DNA of 64,000 bases, taken from JBCBRD01 sp039819785. GTDB lineage: Bacteria; Pseudomonadota; Alphaproteobacteria; Rhizobiales; Hyphomicrobiaceae. The notes below the pieces were generated by a model. That model did not search any database. It was not told where the DNA came from and worked only from the letters and a program-made list of their open reading frames with translations. Numbering within the stretch: position 1 is the first letter of the stretch; every line of letters starts with the position of its first letter. The stretch covers positions 50,054 through 114,053 of the forward strand of contig JBCBRH010000011.1 of assembly GCA_039819785.1 (NCBI GenBank). Direction: 5' to 3'. A program made the position numbers and the translations under genes. Below, piece after piece: positions 9,322 to 17,954 of the stretch.

Positions 9322-9592
9322 CAAGCTGGCCTTTCTTCTCTCACGAACATGAAATTTCTAGAAATGATCGCCCGCTGAACAGGCTCCTTCTATGACAACG
9401 GTCAAACGCGCCAGACATCGTGTCCTGTGGCATCCGCAGACCCAGCCACAGCGCCTCTGTCAACCCACCCAAACCATATCATTTTCAGAGCATAACAATT
9501 TGTCACCACACTTCAGACTGAGCATGGACTTAATCGGATGGGGGAGCTTCTGACGGCGCATCAATTCTAAGATGGCCCGATGAAGTCATGCG

Positions 9593-9967
9593 ATGGACAC
9601 CGCCGAAATGCAGACATCCACGAGCAACGTGCAATGTCAGTTGCCGAACTATGCGCCGCGCCACTCAAAAACGCCTTATAAACTCACTGCACTTGCGATA
9701 ACGCTTGTTTGGACAATCGCGGCTCTGGCGACACTGGGCACCCTCCATAACAAATCGAAACTCGTAGCAGCCACCTCCAATATCGAGGCTGCCACGACGA
9801 CCACCGCTGGAGGTCCTTTGGTTCAAGCACCCAAGCCCACCAAGCCCACCAAGCCCAATGTCCCGGACGAACTCCAGAACGTGGCCCTGCAATCCGACCA
9901 ACCAGACATGCCTAGGACGAGACCGTCATGCTGGAAGATTGCAGGTCAGACGCTTCAGCCTTGCTGA
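9593..9967 (+). CDS. Hypothetical one-span membrane protein
   Basis: 124 residues. A hydrophobic helix (LTALAITLVWTIAALATLGTL, residues about 31-51) is followed by a Thr/Pro/Lys-rich tail containing PKPTKPTKPN, encoded by three near-perfect 9-base repeats around 9829-9855. It has no family that I recognise. No strong ribosome binding site is seen, and the last 56 bases run antisense into the amidase gene, so it may not be real. Confidence 0.4.
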   Translation: MDTAEMQTSTSNVQCQLPNYAPRHSKTPYKLTALAITLVWTIAALATLGTLHNKSKLVAATSNIEAATTTTAGGPLVQAPKPTKPTKPNVPDELQNVALQSDQPDMPRTRPSCWKIAGQTLQPC

Positions 9968-10739
9968 TCCCGGCATCGGTGAGCAACCGCTCCAACGTCA
10001 CAATCGTGGAATGATCCACCAGCCCATCTACGCGGGCTGGCCGGAAATGCCTCTGAAAGGCGCGCACCACAGTCCGTGATTGTTTGTCGTTTTGCCCGGT
10101 GATGGCAAGTCCGTACCCATAGGCCAGCATCATTCGCTGCGCGCGTGCAATCTCGTCAGCCCCCATAGCGTCGGACACCGCCCCAATCAACGGCCCGACA
10201 GGCTCCGGTTCGACCCACGTACCGACCCCGGCCTGTGCCAGCCAATGCCAATCGAATTTCTCACCGGGGTCCATCTTACGCGCCGGGGCCACATCAGAGT
10301 GCCCCAGAACGCCACCAGCCGGAATTTTCCAACGCGCGACAATGTCCAAACCCAGATCACGCACCGCTCGCATCTGCGGCTCGGGAAATTCCGGGTATCC
10401 ATCATCATGCCCCGGATTATGGATTTCGATCCCAATCGATGCCGAATTCACATCCGTAATGCCCTGCCAATACGAAACGCCCGCGTGCCACGCACGCTGC
10501 GTCTCAGCGACCATCTGCGTGATACGGCCATCACAATCGATGACGTAGTGGCACGAAACCTTGCTTTCCCGACGCGACAACCAATCAATCGCCCGGACGC
10601 AGGTTTTCATGCCGGTGTAATGCAAGATCAAAAGCCGCGGTGGGGCACCGCACACACGTTCATCAATGTTTGGCGAAGGGTGCAGATCATGCACCAGCCC
10701 GCTGTCGGCACGGTCAATCACGAAGCGTCCCCGCCGCAC
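9912..10739 (-). CDS. N-acetylmuramoyl-L-alanine amidase, AmiD type
   Basis: 275 residues. The amidase_2 domain shows the zinc ligands and catalytic residues in LILHYTGM (His40), RAWHAGVS (His85) and GHSDVAPARKMDPG near 147-160. A C-terminal peptidoglycan-binding domain (about 190-262) contains QRMMLAYGYGLAITGQNDKQ and the conserved AFQRHFRP. Such enzymes cleave the amide bond between N-acetylmuramic acid and L-alanine in muropeptides during wall recycling. No signal peptide is evident, so the enzyme may be cytoplasmic. Its start overlaps the end of the DjlA-like gene by 22 bases, so the two are translationally coupled. Confidence 0.93.
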   Translation of the reverse strand: MRRGRFVIDRADSGLVHDLHPSPNIDERVCGAPPRLLILHYTGMKTCVRAIDWLSRRESKVSCHYVIDCDGRITQMVAETQRAWHAGVSYWQGITDVNSASIGIEIHNPGHDDGYPEFPEPQMRAVRDLGLDIVARWKIPAGGVLGHSDVAPARKMDPGEKFDWHWLAQAGVGTWVEPEPVGPLIGAVSDAMGADEIARAQRMMLAYGYGLAITGQNDKQSRTVVRAFQRHFRPARVDGLVDHSTIVTLERLLTDAGISKAEASDLQSSSMTVSS

Positions 10740-11497
10740 GATGAGTCATCACCCTTATGACCCAACACCTCGGCCGAAGACTGTGCCCGTTCAATAGCTT
10801 CAAATGCCCCGTTGATGGCCGCCATTTTCCGATCTGCCATAACGAGAAACTCCCGCGGCACCCCATCGGCAATCAAACGATCGGGATGGTTTTCCTTCAC
10901 CAGCAACCGGTAACGTGCCTTGACCTCATCAAAGGTCGCCTCACAGGGCAGTCCAAGAATGGCGTGGTTGGTACAGGTGTCCTTGACGAAAATGCGCCGC
11001 ACAGCCGCATATTCGTCGTCACTCATCCCAAACCTGTCGGCAACCGTCTTGAGAAACGTCTCTTCGGCCTCGTGCAAGACCTCATCGGCCGCCGCAATTG
11101 TAAACAGCGCCTCAAACACATCGCGCAACAAGCGCGACTCGTCGGCAAGCAGGATTGCGATCCGTTCCGCATACGCCTCAAAGCCTGCCACATCTTGCGC
11201 GGCCAGATCGTAAACTCGTTTGACGTTCCGGCGCTCTTCGGGAGGCACGTAAAACGTCCGCTCAAAGGCTTCCGTTTCAACACCAACGGCCACACCATCG
11301 GCCTTGGCCATTTTGGCAGCCAGCCCGACGAAGGCAATCGTAAACGCCACCTGCTTGGACGCTGGTGTATGTTTGAATGAAAACAGCGCACCAATCGACG
11401 AGAAGAGCCGGCTTAACCAGCCAGCAAAACCGCCCCGCGCTCCCTCAGGAGCGGCGTCTGCTCTTCCTTCCATCGCGTGCGCATCTGGCGCTGTCAC
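10718..11497 (-). CDS. DjlA-like co-chaperone (TerB domain plus J domain)
   Basis: 259 residues. An N-terminal segment with a weak hydrophobic stretch (WLSRLFSSIGALFSF) precedes a TerB-like helical domain at about 50-160 and a C-terminal J domain starting at NHAILGLPCEATFDEVKARYR with the DnaK-activating HPD at 204-206. This TerB-J order is that of DjlA, a membrane-associated DnaK partner involved in envelope stress. It is upstream of and overlaps the amidase, an arrangement often seen in alphaproteobacteria. Confidence 0.9.
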   Translation of the reverse strand: MTAPDAHAMEGRADAAPEGARGGFAGWLSRLFSSIGALFSFKHTPASKQVAFTIAFVGLAAKMAKADGVAVGVETEAFERTFYVPPEERRNVKRVYDLAAQDVAGFEAYAERIAILLADESRLLRDVFEALFTIAAADEVLHEAEETFLKTVADRFGMSDDEYAAVRRIFVKDTCTNHAILGLPCEATFDEVKARYRLLVKENHPDRLIADGVPREFLVMADRKMAAINGAFEAIERAQSSAEVLGHKGDDSSCGGDAS

Positions 11498-11577
11498 GGC
11501 CCGTCATCCTCGAATTCGCTCTGTCGCTCCGTTATCAGCCTGCTCACAGGCGAGCGCAACGCCAAACTGCTGGCCTA

Positions 11578-11682
11578 GAGCATGTTCAGGAAAAGTGTAC
11601 GCGGTTTTCCGCCCGGAACATGCTCCAAATCGAGGGCTTAGGGCCTGCTTTGCGAGGCCACGAAAAGCAAACAGGCTCTAAG
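11578..11682. repeat. RIME-like mosaic palindromic repeat, copy 1
   Basis: Module A (11578-11625) is an imperfect palindrome, starting GAGCATGTTCAGGAAAAGTG and ending CCCGGAACATGCTC. Module B (about 11640-11682) is a second stem, AGGGCCTGCTTTGCGAGG pairing with CCACGAAAAGCAAACAGG. The same two modules occur in the same order at 38835-38937. This layout resembles the rhizobial intergenic mosaic elements (RIME and related palindromes). Confidence 0.85.
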
Positions 11683-11729
11683 ACCCAATCACTCACAATC
11701 TGAAGCATCACATTTGCCAGAATAAGGAG

Positions 11730-11759
11730 TTGTCAGAGGCAATATCTTGAACATATACC
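11730..11759 (+). promoter_or_regulatory. Possible promoter of a small RNA
   Basis: TTGTCA (11730-11735) and TATACC (11754-11759) are separated by 18 bases (17 if ATATAC is the -10). Transcription would start near 11766 and reach the strong terminator at 11911-11938. Confidence 0.4.
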
Positions 11760-11765
11760 ACATTC

Positions 11766-11938
11766 GGAACGTGGCACTTCCGAACTCGCATACCGGACGC
11801 ACTCAACGAATCGTCCGGAAGCAACGAACCGGTTGGCAGGGCGCGCCTGTTGGCCCAACAAGTAAGCAAGACCAAGATGGACTGCGTAGGGCGCGAGATG
11901 CGTCACCAAAGCCGGGCCCAGTGCCCGGCTCTTTTTTT
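11766..11938 (+). ncRNA. Candidate small RNA
   Basis: About 170 bases between a plausible promoter and a strong intrinsic terminator, with no gene that the terminator could serve. Stem-loops are visible: CGGAA (11765-11769) with TTCCG (11778-11782), CCGGAC (11793-11798) with GTCCGG (11813-11818), and GTTGG/CCAAC elements around 11838-11865. Frames through this segment read across the terminator and have no good start. I do not recognise the family; it is not RNase P, tmRNA or SRP RNA. Confidence 0.45.
11911..11938 (+). terminator. Strong rho-independent terminator
   Basis: GCCGGGCCCAGTGCCCGGC (11911-11929) forms a perfect seven-pair GC stem with a five-base loop and is followed by TCTTTTTTT. 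It is the clearest intrinsic terminator in the window. Confidence 0.9.
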
Positions 11939-12185
11939 ACCAGAAACCGGCTCCGCAAAAATGCGAGCCAGCGCAAACAACTCATGCACGACCGGGCGAC
12001 AATGCGGGCTATCCCATGAATTCGGCGTGAAGCCCGGAACATCGAGGCCACCCCACTCGCGCCTGATAAATCTCAATTGCCTGTGACCCTTACACCAAGC
12101 TAAGACACGAGAAACCAAATCAAAACAGATGCTTGGCGGATATCAGCAAACAGCATAATGCAAATCGTCCAACTTAAACGTCGTT

Positions 12186-12214
12186 TTGAACTCTCAACGG
12201 GCCTCAGATAAAAT
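12186..12214 (+). promoter_or_regulatory. Sigma-70-type promoter of the 39-residue peptide gene
   Basis: TTGAAC (12186-12191), a 17-base spacer, and TAAAAT (12209-12214). This predicts a leader of about 65 bases that contains a small hairpin (ACGCT...AGCGT, about 12251-12270) before the ribosome binding site at 12274-12280. Confidence 0.6.
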
Positions 12215-12284
12215 ATGCCCCACGCATTGACCCCACTCCTGGATATGCGCGACGCTCGCTGGAAAAAGCGTTGGGGAGGAAAAT

Positions 12285-12404
12285 ATGAAAGTTTTGCTCA
12301 TTGCCGTTGTTGCATCGGCGGTTATCGCGGCAACAAACTACAAATCGCCAGCGGAGCTCTCGAACCTGAAACCGCAATTCCTGAATTCTGAACGAGCCAA
12401 CTAG
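12285..12404 (+). CDS. 39-residue exported or membrane peptide, unknown function
   Basis: The frame starts MKVLLIAVVASAVIAATNYK and ends LNSERAN, 39 residues. A strong ribosome binding site (GGGGAGGAAAAT) lies directly before the ATG, and a good promoter lies 70 bases upstream. The first 16 residues are a hydrophobic segment after one lysine, as in a signal peptide or a small membrane protein; the rest is polar. The gene is independent of its neighbours, being followed by 120 bases before the hydantoinase gene. It matches no family that I know. Confidence 0.7.
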   Translation: MKVLLIAVVASAVIAATNYKSPAELSNLKPQFLNSERAN

Positions 12405-12524
12405 CGTTTCGGCTCAGACAGATCCCTTCACTTGCAGGATGTTCCAGCGCCTAGGTCTGACCTATAAGGAACACCAGACCTCGCGATTGCGAACCGTTCG
12501 AACACCCAAAGCACGAAGGCAAGA

Positions 12525-15500
12525 ATGCCCGATCAAGGCGCCTGGCAATTCTGGATTGACCGCGGCGGAACATTCACAGACGTCATCGGAAAATCACCCG
12601 ATGGTGAGCTGCACGCTCAAAAAGTCCTATCCGTAAATCCGGCTTCCTATGACGATGCAGCTCTCGAAGGCATCCGCAGAGCGCTCGGGCTGAGCTCGAC
12701 GGACACAATCCCCGCCGACAGAATTCGGTCGGTGAAAATGGGCACCACCGTCGCCACCAACGCACTCCTGGAGCGCAAAGGCGAACCAACCACCCTCGTC
12801 ATCACGGCCGGCCTCGAAGACCATCTTGAAATCGGCTACCAATCGCGCCCGGACATCTTTGCACGCAACATCATCAAACCTGACCTGATTTACGACCGCG
12901 TTGTCCCAGTTTCGGAACGCTTGCTGTTTGATGGGAGCATCCTCACACCGCTCAAAGAAGACCAACTCCGACTCGATCTAGCAACCGCATTTGCCGATGG
13001 TTTCACCGCCTGCGCAATCCTCTTCATGCACGCCTACGCCTTCCCAGCCCATGAGTTGAAGGCTGCTGAAATCGCACGCGCCATCGGTTTTACACAAATC
13101 TCGATGAGCCACGAAGTCTCCCCACTCATCCGGTTTGTTGGACGCGGTGACACCACGGTCGCCGATGCGTATCTCTCACCCATCTTGCGCAACTATGTCA
13201 GAGGCATCGCCAGCGAGATCGCGCCATCGGGCATCTTAGCCGCCACGACCGACGAACCCTTCCGTCTGCAATTCATGACTTCGGCTGGCGGCCTGAAAGC
13301 TGCCGAAAAATTCGAGGGCCGCGACGCCGTCCTATCCGGCCCGGCAGGTGGCATCGTCGCCATGGCGGAGGCAGCCAGACAAGCCGGCGTCGAGCGGGTG
13401 ATCGGTTTTGACATGGGCGGCACGTCAACCGATGTCTCGCATTACAGCGGAGAGTATGAGCGCACCTTGGAAACGGTGATTGCTGGCGTCCGGCTGCGCG
13501 TGCCGATGCTGGACATCCACACCGTTGCAGCCGGAGGTGGATCAATCCTCGCCTACGACGGGCTGCGCTTCACCGTCGGACCGGAAAGTGCCGGATCAAA
13601 CCCCGGCCCGATGTCCTATCGCAACGGCGGGCCGCTCACCGTAACCGATGCCAATCTAATGGTCGGCAAGCTTGATCCCGGATCATTCCCCGCCGTCTTC
13701 GGTCCATCAGGTGACGAACCGCTGGATGCTCAATCCGTAAAAGCTGCCTTTTCATCCATCGCTGCCAAAATCGGAGACAGCCGTGGAGCCGAAGCGGCGG
13801 CCGACGGCTTCCTGCGCATCGCCATCGAAAACATGGCCAGCGCCGTCAAGAAAATCTCCGTCGAACGCGGCCATGATGTCACCCAATACGCCTTGAACTG
13901 TTTCGGCGCAGCCGGTGGTCAACACGCCTGCCTCCTCGCAGACCGCCTGGAGATGCGCACCATTGTCATCCATCCACTCTCCGGGTTGCTCTCAGCCTAC
14001 GGCATGGGCCTGGCACCGCTCAGCGCAATACATGAAACGACCATCGAAAAGCCCTTCTCAGCTGAATTGCTGCGCACGACGATCAATGATCTTTTTGACG
14101 ACACCTGCGACGACCTTGTCTTCGAACTGGTCGACCAGGGTGCAGACCCCGGTTCAGTCAATGCAAAACCAGCGCTGTGGCTGAAATCGGCCGGAACGGA
14201 CGCCGCCCTCAAGGTCTCAACGCCGCTCGATTTCGATCCCGATGAACGATCGGAAGTTGCCCAGGCCTACGCTGAGATTACCCGCGATTTCTGCAGCGCC
14301 CACGCACAGCTATTCGGCTTCAGTGCAGATCCGGACGCAATCATCGTAGACCGCTTCGAACTCGAACTGAATGATCAAGCGGACGCCGAAGCCTCATCAC
14401 CTACCCAAGACATTCCAACGGCCAGTTCAGAATGTGCCGCCGGGCAGCCAACCCGCTTCTACAGTCAGGGCGCGTGGCATGACGCTCAGCGCTTTGACCG
14501 TAATCAGCTAAACCCCGGCGCACGCTTCGATGGCCCGGCCATTATCAACGAACCCCACCAAACCGTCATCGTTGAGCCGGGCTGGTCCGGCCATGTCGAC
14601 AGAGGCAACCAACTTGTCCTGACCCGTTCGGCAAAACCGACCGCCACCGCACAAGACCCAACACCAGCTGCCGCCGTATCAAAGCCCGATCCCGTCCTTC
14701 TGGAAGTCTTCAACAACCTGTTCATGGGTGTCGCCGAACAGATGGGCGAAACACTCCGTCTGACGTCCCGCTCAGTGAACATCAAAGAACGCCTCGATTT
14801 TTCCTGTGCGGTCTTCGAGGCCGACGGCGCACTCGTCGCAAACGCCCCGCACGTTCCTGTTCACCTGGGATCGATGGACCGCTCGGTCTCAGCGATCATT
14901 GCCAGTCGCAACCGGGCTGACATCCACCCAGGCGACGTCTTCGCGCTGAACGCCCCATATAATGGTGGCACCCACCTGCCCGACATCACAGTGATCTCGC
15001 CTGTGTTCAATGAAACCGGCACCGACATCCTGTTTTGGCTCGCAAGCCGCGGCCACCACGAAGACGTGGGCGGCCTCACACCGGGGTCCATGACACCGCG
15101 CGCCACCACCTTGGAAGAAGAAGGGGTGCTGATCGACAATGTCCAAATCGTCAGACAGGGCGAATTTCTTGAACAAGACATCCATACACGATTGACCGGT
15201 GCGACCTACCCGGCCCGTCAACCCGATAAGAACATCGCCGACCTCAAGGCACAAATCGCTGCGAATGCACGCGGTGCCGAAGCGTTGAAAAAAATCATCA
15301 CGCAATTCGGTTTGCCAACCGTTCGCGCCTACATGGGTCATGTCCAGGACAACGCCGAGGAAAGTGTCCGCCGCCTGATCGCCAGGCTCTCAGATGGCGA
15401 ACACAGCGTCGAAACCGACACTGGCGCGATCATCAAGGTTGCCATCACCGTCGACGCAGCACAGCGCGCCGCAAGGATTGACTTCGCAGGCACCAGTCCG

Positions 15501-16223
15501 ATGCGCGCCGATAATTTCAATGCGCCTGAACCTGTGACGCGTGCCGCCGTGCTGTACGTTTTCCGAGTCATGGCGGAGACAGAAATCCCGCTCAATGCAG
15601 GCTGCCTCAAACCGCTCGACATCCAGATACCAGACGGTTGTTTCCTCAAACCCGCCTACCCTGCCGCTGTGGTCGCTGGAAATGTCGAAACCAGCCAAGC
15701 CGTGACGAACGCCCTATTCGGTGCACTGAAGGGGCTGTCCTCATCACAAGGCACAATGAACAATCTCACGTTCGGCGATGAGACCCGGCAATACTACGAA
15801 ACCATCTGCTCAGGGGCACCGGCCGGCCCGGACTTCGACGGTGCAAGCGCGGTCCAGGTCCATATGACCAACACCCGCCTCACCGATCCTGAAATCCTCG
15901 AGTTGCGATATCCCGTCATCCTGGAAGACTTTTCCATCCGTCGCGGGTCCGGCGGCGAAGGCCGGCACACGGCAGGCGACGGCGTAGCCCGGATACTCCG
16001 ATTTAGGGAACCCATGGCCTGCTCCATCCTGTCATCCAGCAGGCTGGTGGCACCATTTGGATTAGACGGTGGTGAAACTGGCCAGCTCGGCGAAAACACA
16101 GTTCTCCGTGCAGATGGCAGCGTCGAACGGCTCAACGGCTGCGATGACACTCGGCTTGAACCCGGCGATGCCGTAAAAATCATCACGCCCACTGGCGGTG
16201 GATATGGCAAAAAAGACAAGTAA
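12525..16223 (+). CDS. Fused hydantoinase/5-oxoprolinase (HyuA-HyuB)
   Basis: 1232 residues. The first half is the ATP-binding A part: FWIDRGGTFTDVIGKSPDG at the N-terminus, GTTVATNALLERKGE near 72, GDTTVADAYLSPIL, SGPAGGIVAMAEAA and IGFDMGGTSTDV, the ASKHA-fold phosphate loops. From about residue 720 comes the B part: SVNIKERLDFSCAVF, HVPVHLGSM, ASRGHHEDVGGLTPGSM and PTGGGYG at the C-terminus. The fused order is that of eukaryotic-type 5-oxoprolinase, which hydrolyses 5-oxoproline to glutamate with ATP, but hydantoin or N-methylhydantoin substrates are also possible. It stands alone, with no transporter nearby. Confidence 0.93.
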   Translation: MPDQGAWQFWIDRGGTFTDVIGKSPDGELHAQKVLSVNPASYDDAALEGIRRALGLSSTDTIPADRIRSVKMGTTVATNALLERKGEPTTLVITAGLEDHLEIGYQSRPDIFARNIIKPDLIYDRVVPVSERLLFDGSILTPLKEDQLRLDLATAFADGFTACAILFMHAYAFPAHELKAAEIARAIGFTQISMSHEVSPLIRFVGRGDTTVADAYLSPILRNYVRGIASEIAPSGILAATTDEPFRLQFMTSAGGLKAAEKFEGRDAVLSGPAGGIVAMAEAARQAGVERVIGFDMGGTSTDVSHYSGEYERTLETVIAGVRLRVPMLDIHTVAAGGGSILAYDGLRFTVGPESAGSNPGPMSYRNGGPLTVTDANLMVGKLDPGSFPAVFGPSGDEPLDAQSVKAAFSSIAAKIGDSRGAEAAADGFLRIAIENMASAVKKISVERGHDVTQYALNCFGAAGGQHACLLADRLEMRTIVIHPLSGLLSAYGMGLAPLSAIHETTIEKPFSAELLRTTINDLFDDTCDDLVFELVDQGADPGSVNAKPALWLKSAGTDAALKVSTPLDFDPDERSEVAQAYAEITRDFCSAHAQLFGFSADPDAIIVDRFELELNDQADAEASSPTQDIPTASSECAAGQPTRFYSQGAWHDAQRFDRNQLNPGARFDGPAIINEPHQTVIVEPGWSGHVDRGNQLVLTRSAKPTATAQDPTPAAAVSKPDPVLLEVFNNLFMGVAEQMGETLRLTSRSVNIKERLDFSCAVFEADGALVANAPHVPVHLGSMDRSVSAIIASRNRADIHPGDVFALNAPYNGGTHLPDITVISPVFNETGTDILFWLASRGHHEDVGGLTPGSMTPRATTLEEEGVLIDNVQIVRQGEFLEQDIHTRLTGATYPARQPDKNIADLKAQIAANARGAEALKKIITQFGLPTVRAYMGHVQDNAEESVRRLIARLSDGEHSVETDTGAIIKVAITVDAAQRAARIDFAGTSPMRADNFNAPEPVTRAAVLYVFRVMAETEIPLNAGCLKPLDIQIPDGCFLKPAYPAAVVAGNVETSQAVTNALFGALKGLSSSQGTMNNLTFGDETRQYYETICSGAPAGPDFDGASAVQVHMTNTRLTDPEILELRYPVILEDFSIRRGSGGEGRHTAGDGVARILRFREPMACSILSSSRLVAPFGLDGGETGQLGENTVLRADGSVERLNGCDDTRLEPGDAVKIITPTGGGYGKKDK

Positions 16224-16410
16224 TTTCATAGACTTTACGCCCCACCTCAAGCCTTGACGCTCCGTTTACCAATACCAGCCAGACTCGCACGGCGAACCGA
16301 TGGGTCGACGACAGTGTAGTTGCGTCTACGCCATCTGCAGCGCATCAAGACCCAGAGCATTCCCATCAGCAGCGACGGCCAACAGCAGCGGCCTTTAGGG
16401 TAGAACCGGC

Positions 16411-17856
16411 TTGATCCAGCTTAGACCCATATTCTTCTCGCTCGGCCTGATGCTGTGCACGATCGCGGCCGCGATGCTGCTGCCAGCCATTGTGGATTTG
16501 GCCGACGGGACAAGCGATTGGCGGGTCTTTTTCACATCAGCCATCGCAACCTTCTTCGTCGGCGGCTTGCTCATCCTGGTGGCGAACGAAGACGAACCCG
16601 TCAAACTCGGGATCAAGGAGGGTTTCCTCCTCACAACCCTCATGTGGGTGGTCCTGACGACAGCGGCAGCCGTCCCCTTCGCAGGTCTCGGACTGAGCTA
16701 CACGGATGCTTTCTTTGAGGCAATGTCCGGACTGACCACAACCGGTTCGACAGTCCTAACCCAGCTCGACCAACTGCCACGCGGCATCCTGCTCTGGCGA
16801 GCGCTGCTGCAGGGCCTGGGTGGCTTAGGCATCATCGTCATGGCATTGATCATGTTGCCGTTCCTACGCGTCGGCGGCATGCAGCTGTTCCAGATGGAGC
16901 ACTCCGACCGCTCCGAAAAAGTGGTCCCCCGCGCGGTTGAACTCGTCATCCTGATCCTGGGCATCTACGCCACCTTCACGGTGACCTGCATCATCCTTTA
17001 CGCCAGTTTCGGCATGACGCTCTTCGATGCCATCTGCCATGGCCTGACCACGGTTTCGACCGCGGGTTTCTCAACCCATGACGAAAGCTTCGGGTTCTTC
17101 CGCAATCCCATGCTCGACTGGATCTGCATCGTTTTCATGATCCTGGGCGCCTTGCCGTTCGTGGTCTTCATCAAAGCGATCCGCGGCTCCAACCGCAGCC
17201 TGCTCGAAGACACGCAGGTCCGCGGCTTTCTCCTCTTCCTGGTCACCATCTGCCTGATCATGACCATGTGGCTCATCGCCATCCGCGGCATGGACCCGGC
17301 GGATGCGCTTCGCATCGCAACGTTCAACGTCACCTCGATCATCACGACAACCGGGTACGCCAGCGCGGACTACACGACATGGGGTGCGTTCTCGGTCGGC
17401 CTGTTTTTCATGTTGATGTTCGTCGGCGGCTGTTCCGGCTCAACCTGTGGCGGCATCAAAATCTACCGCCTGCAGATCATGGGCCTTCTGACACGCTCGC
17501 ACTTCGTACATCTGATGAGCCCGAACCGTGTCGTCACACTCGTCTATAACGGCAAGAGGCTGCCGGCCGATGTTCCGTTTTCCGTCGTCGCCTTCCTGGC
17601 CATCTACATGGCGACTGTCGGCATTTTTACGGTCATCTTGTCAGCCATGGGACTCGACCTCGTCACAGCACTCTCAGCCGCGACTCAGGCCATTGGCAAC
17701 GTTGGACCAGGCCTCGGCGACACCATCGGGCCGGCTGGAAACTATTCAGCTCTGCCAGCTGGAGCGAAATGGGCGCTTGCCTTTGCAATGATGCTGGGCC
17801 GTTTGGAACTGTTCACGGTCCTGGTCCTGTTCCGGATTGAATTTTGGCGCGGATAA
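16411..17856 (+). CDS. TrkH-family potassium uptake protein
   Basis: 481 residues, about ten membrane helices. Selectivity filter loops are seen as EAMSGLTTTGSTVL, HGLTTVSTAGFS, TSIITTTGYASADY and a fourth near QAIGNVGPGLG, as expected for the four-repeat Trk/Ktr/HKT superfamily. GGCSGSTCGGIKIYR is a conserved TrkH loop. It is the channel subunit for potassium uptake and needs a TrkA-type gating subunit, which is not in the window. The start is a TTG at 16411 with AGGG ten bases upstream; the predicted N-terminal helix (MIQLRPIFFSLGLML) matches the family. Confidence 0.95.
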   Translation: MIQLRPIFFSLGLMLCTIAAAMLLPAIVDLADGTSDWRVFFTSAIATFFVGGLLILVANEDEPVKLGIKEGFLLTTLMWVVLTTAAAVPFAGLGLSYTDAFFEAMSGLTTTGSTVLTQLDQLPRGILLWRALLQGLGGLGIIVMALIMLPFLRVGGMQLFQMEHSDRSEKVVPRAVELVILILGIYATFTVTCIILYASFGMTLFDAICHGLTTVSTAGFSTHDESFGFFRNPMLDWICIVFMILGALPFVVFIKAIRGSNRSLLEDTQVRGFLLFLVTICLIMTMWLIAIRGMDPADALRIATFNVTSIITTTGYASADYTTWGAFSVGLFFMLMFVGGCSGSTCGGIKIYRLQIMGLLTRSHFVHLMSPNRVVTLVYNGKRLPADVPFSVVAFLAIYMATVGIFTVILSAMGLDLVTALSAATQAIGNVGPGLGDTIGPAGNYSALPAGAKWALAFAMMLGRLELFTVLVLFRIEFWRG

Positions 17857-17954
17857 TCGGCCCTTACCGCCTGGCGAGGCTCACTGCCTAGCTCCGTATA
17901 CCGACGCCCCCCTATGCTGGAGCCACGCGCCCCTTCAAGAAAGCGTGGGAGACC

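Noticed and set aside
11747..12019. Plus-strand frame of 90 codons across the terminator at 11911-11938
   Set aside because: A terminator with a seven-T run inside the frame makes coding unlikely; treated as the end of a small RNA.
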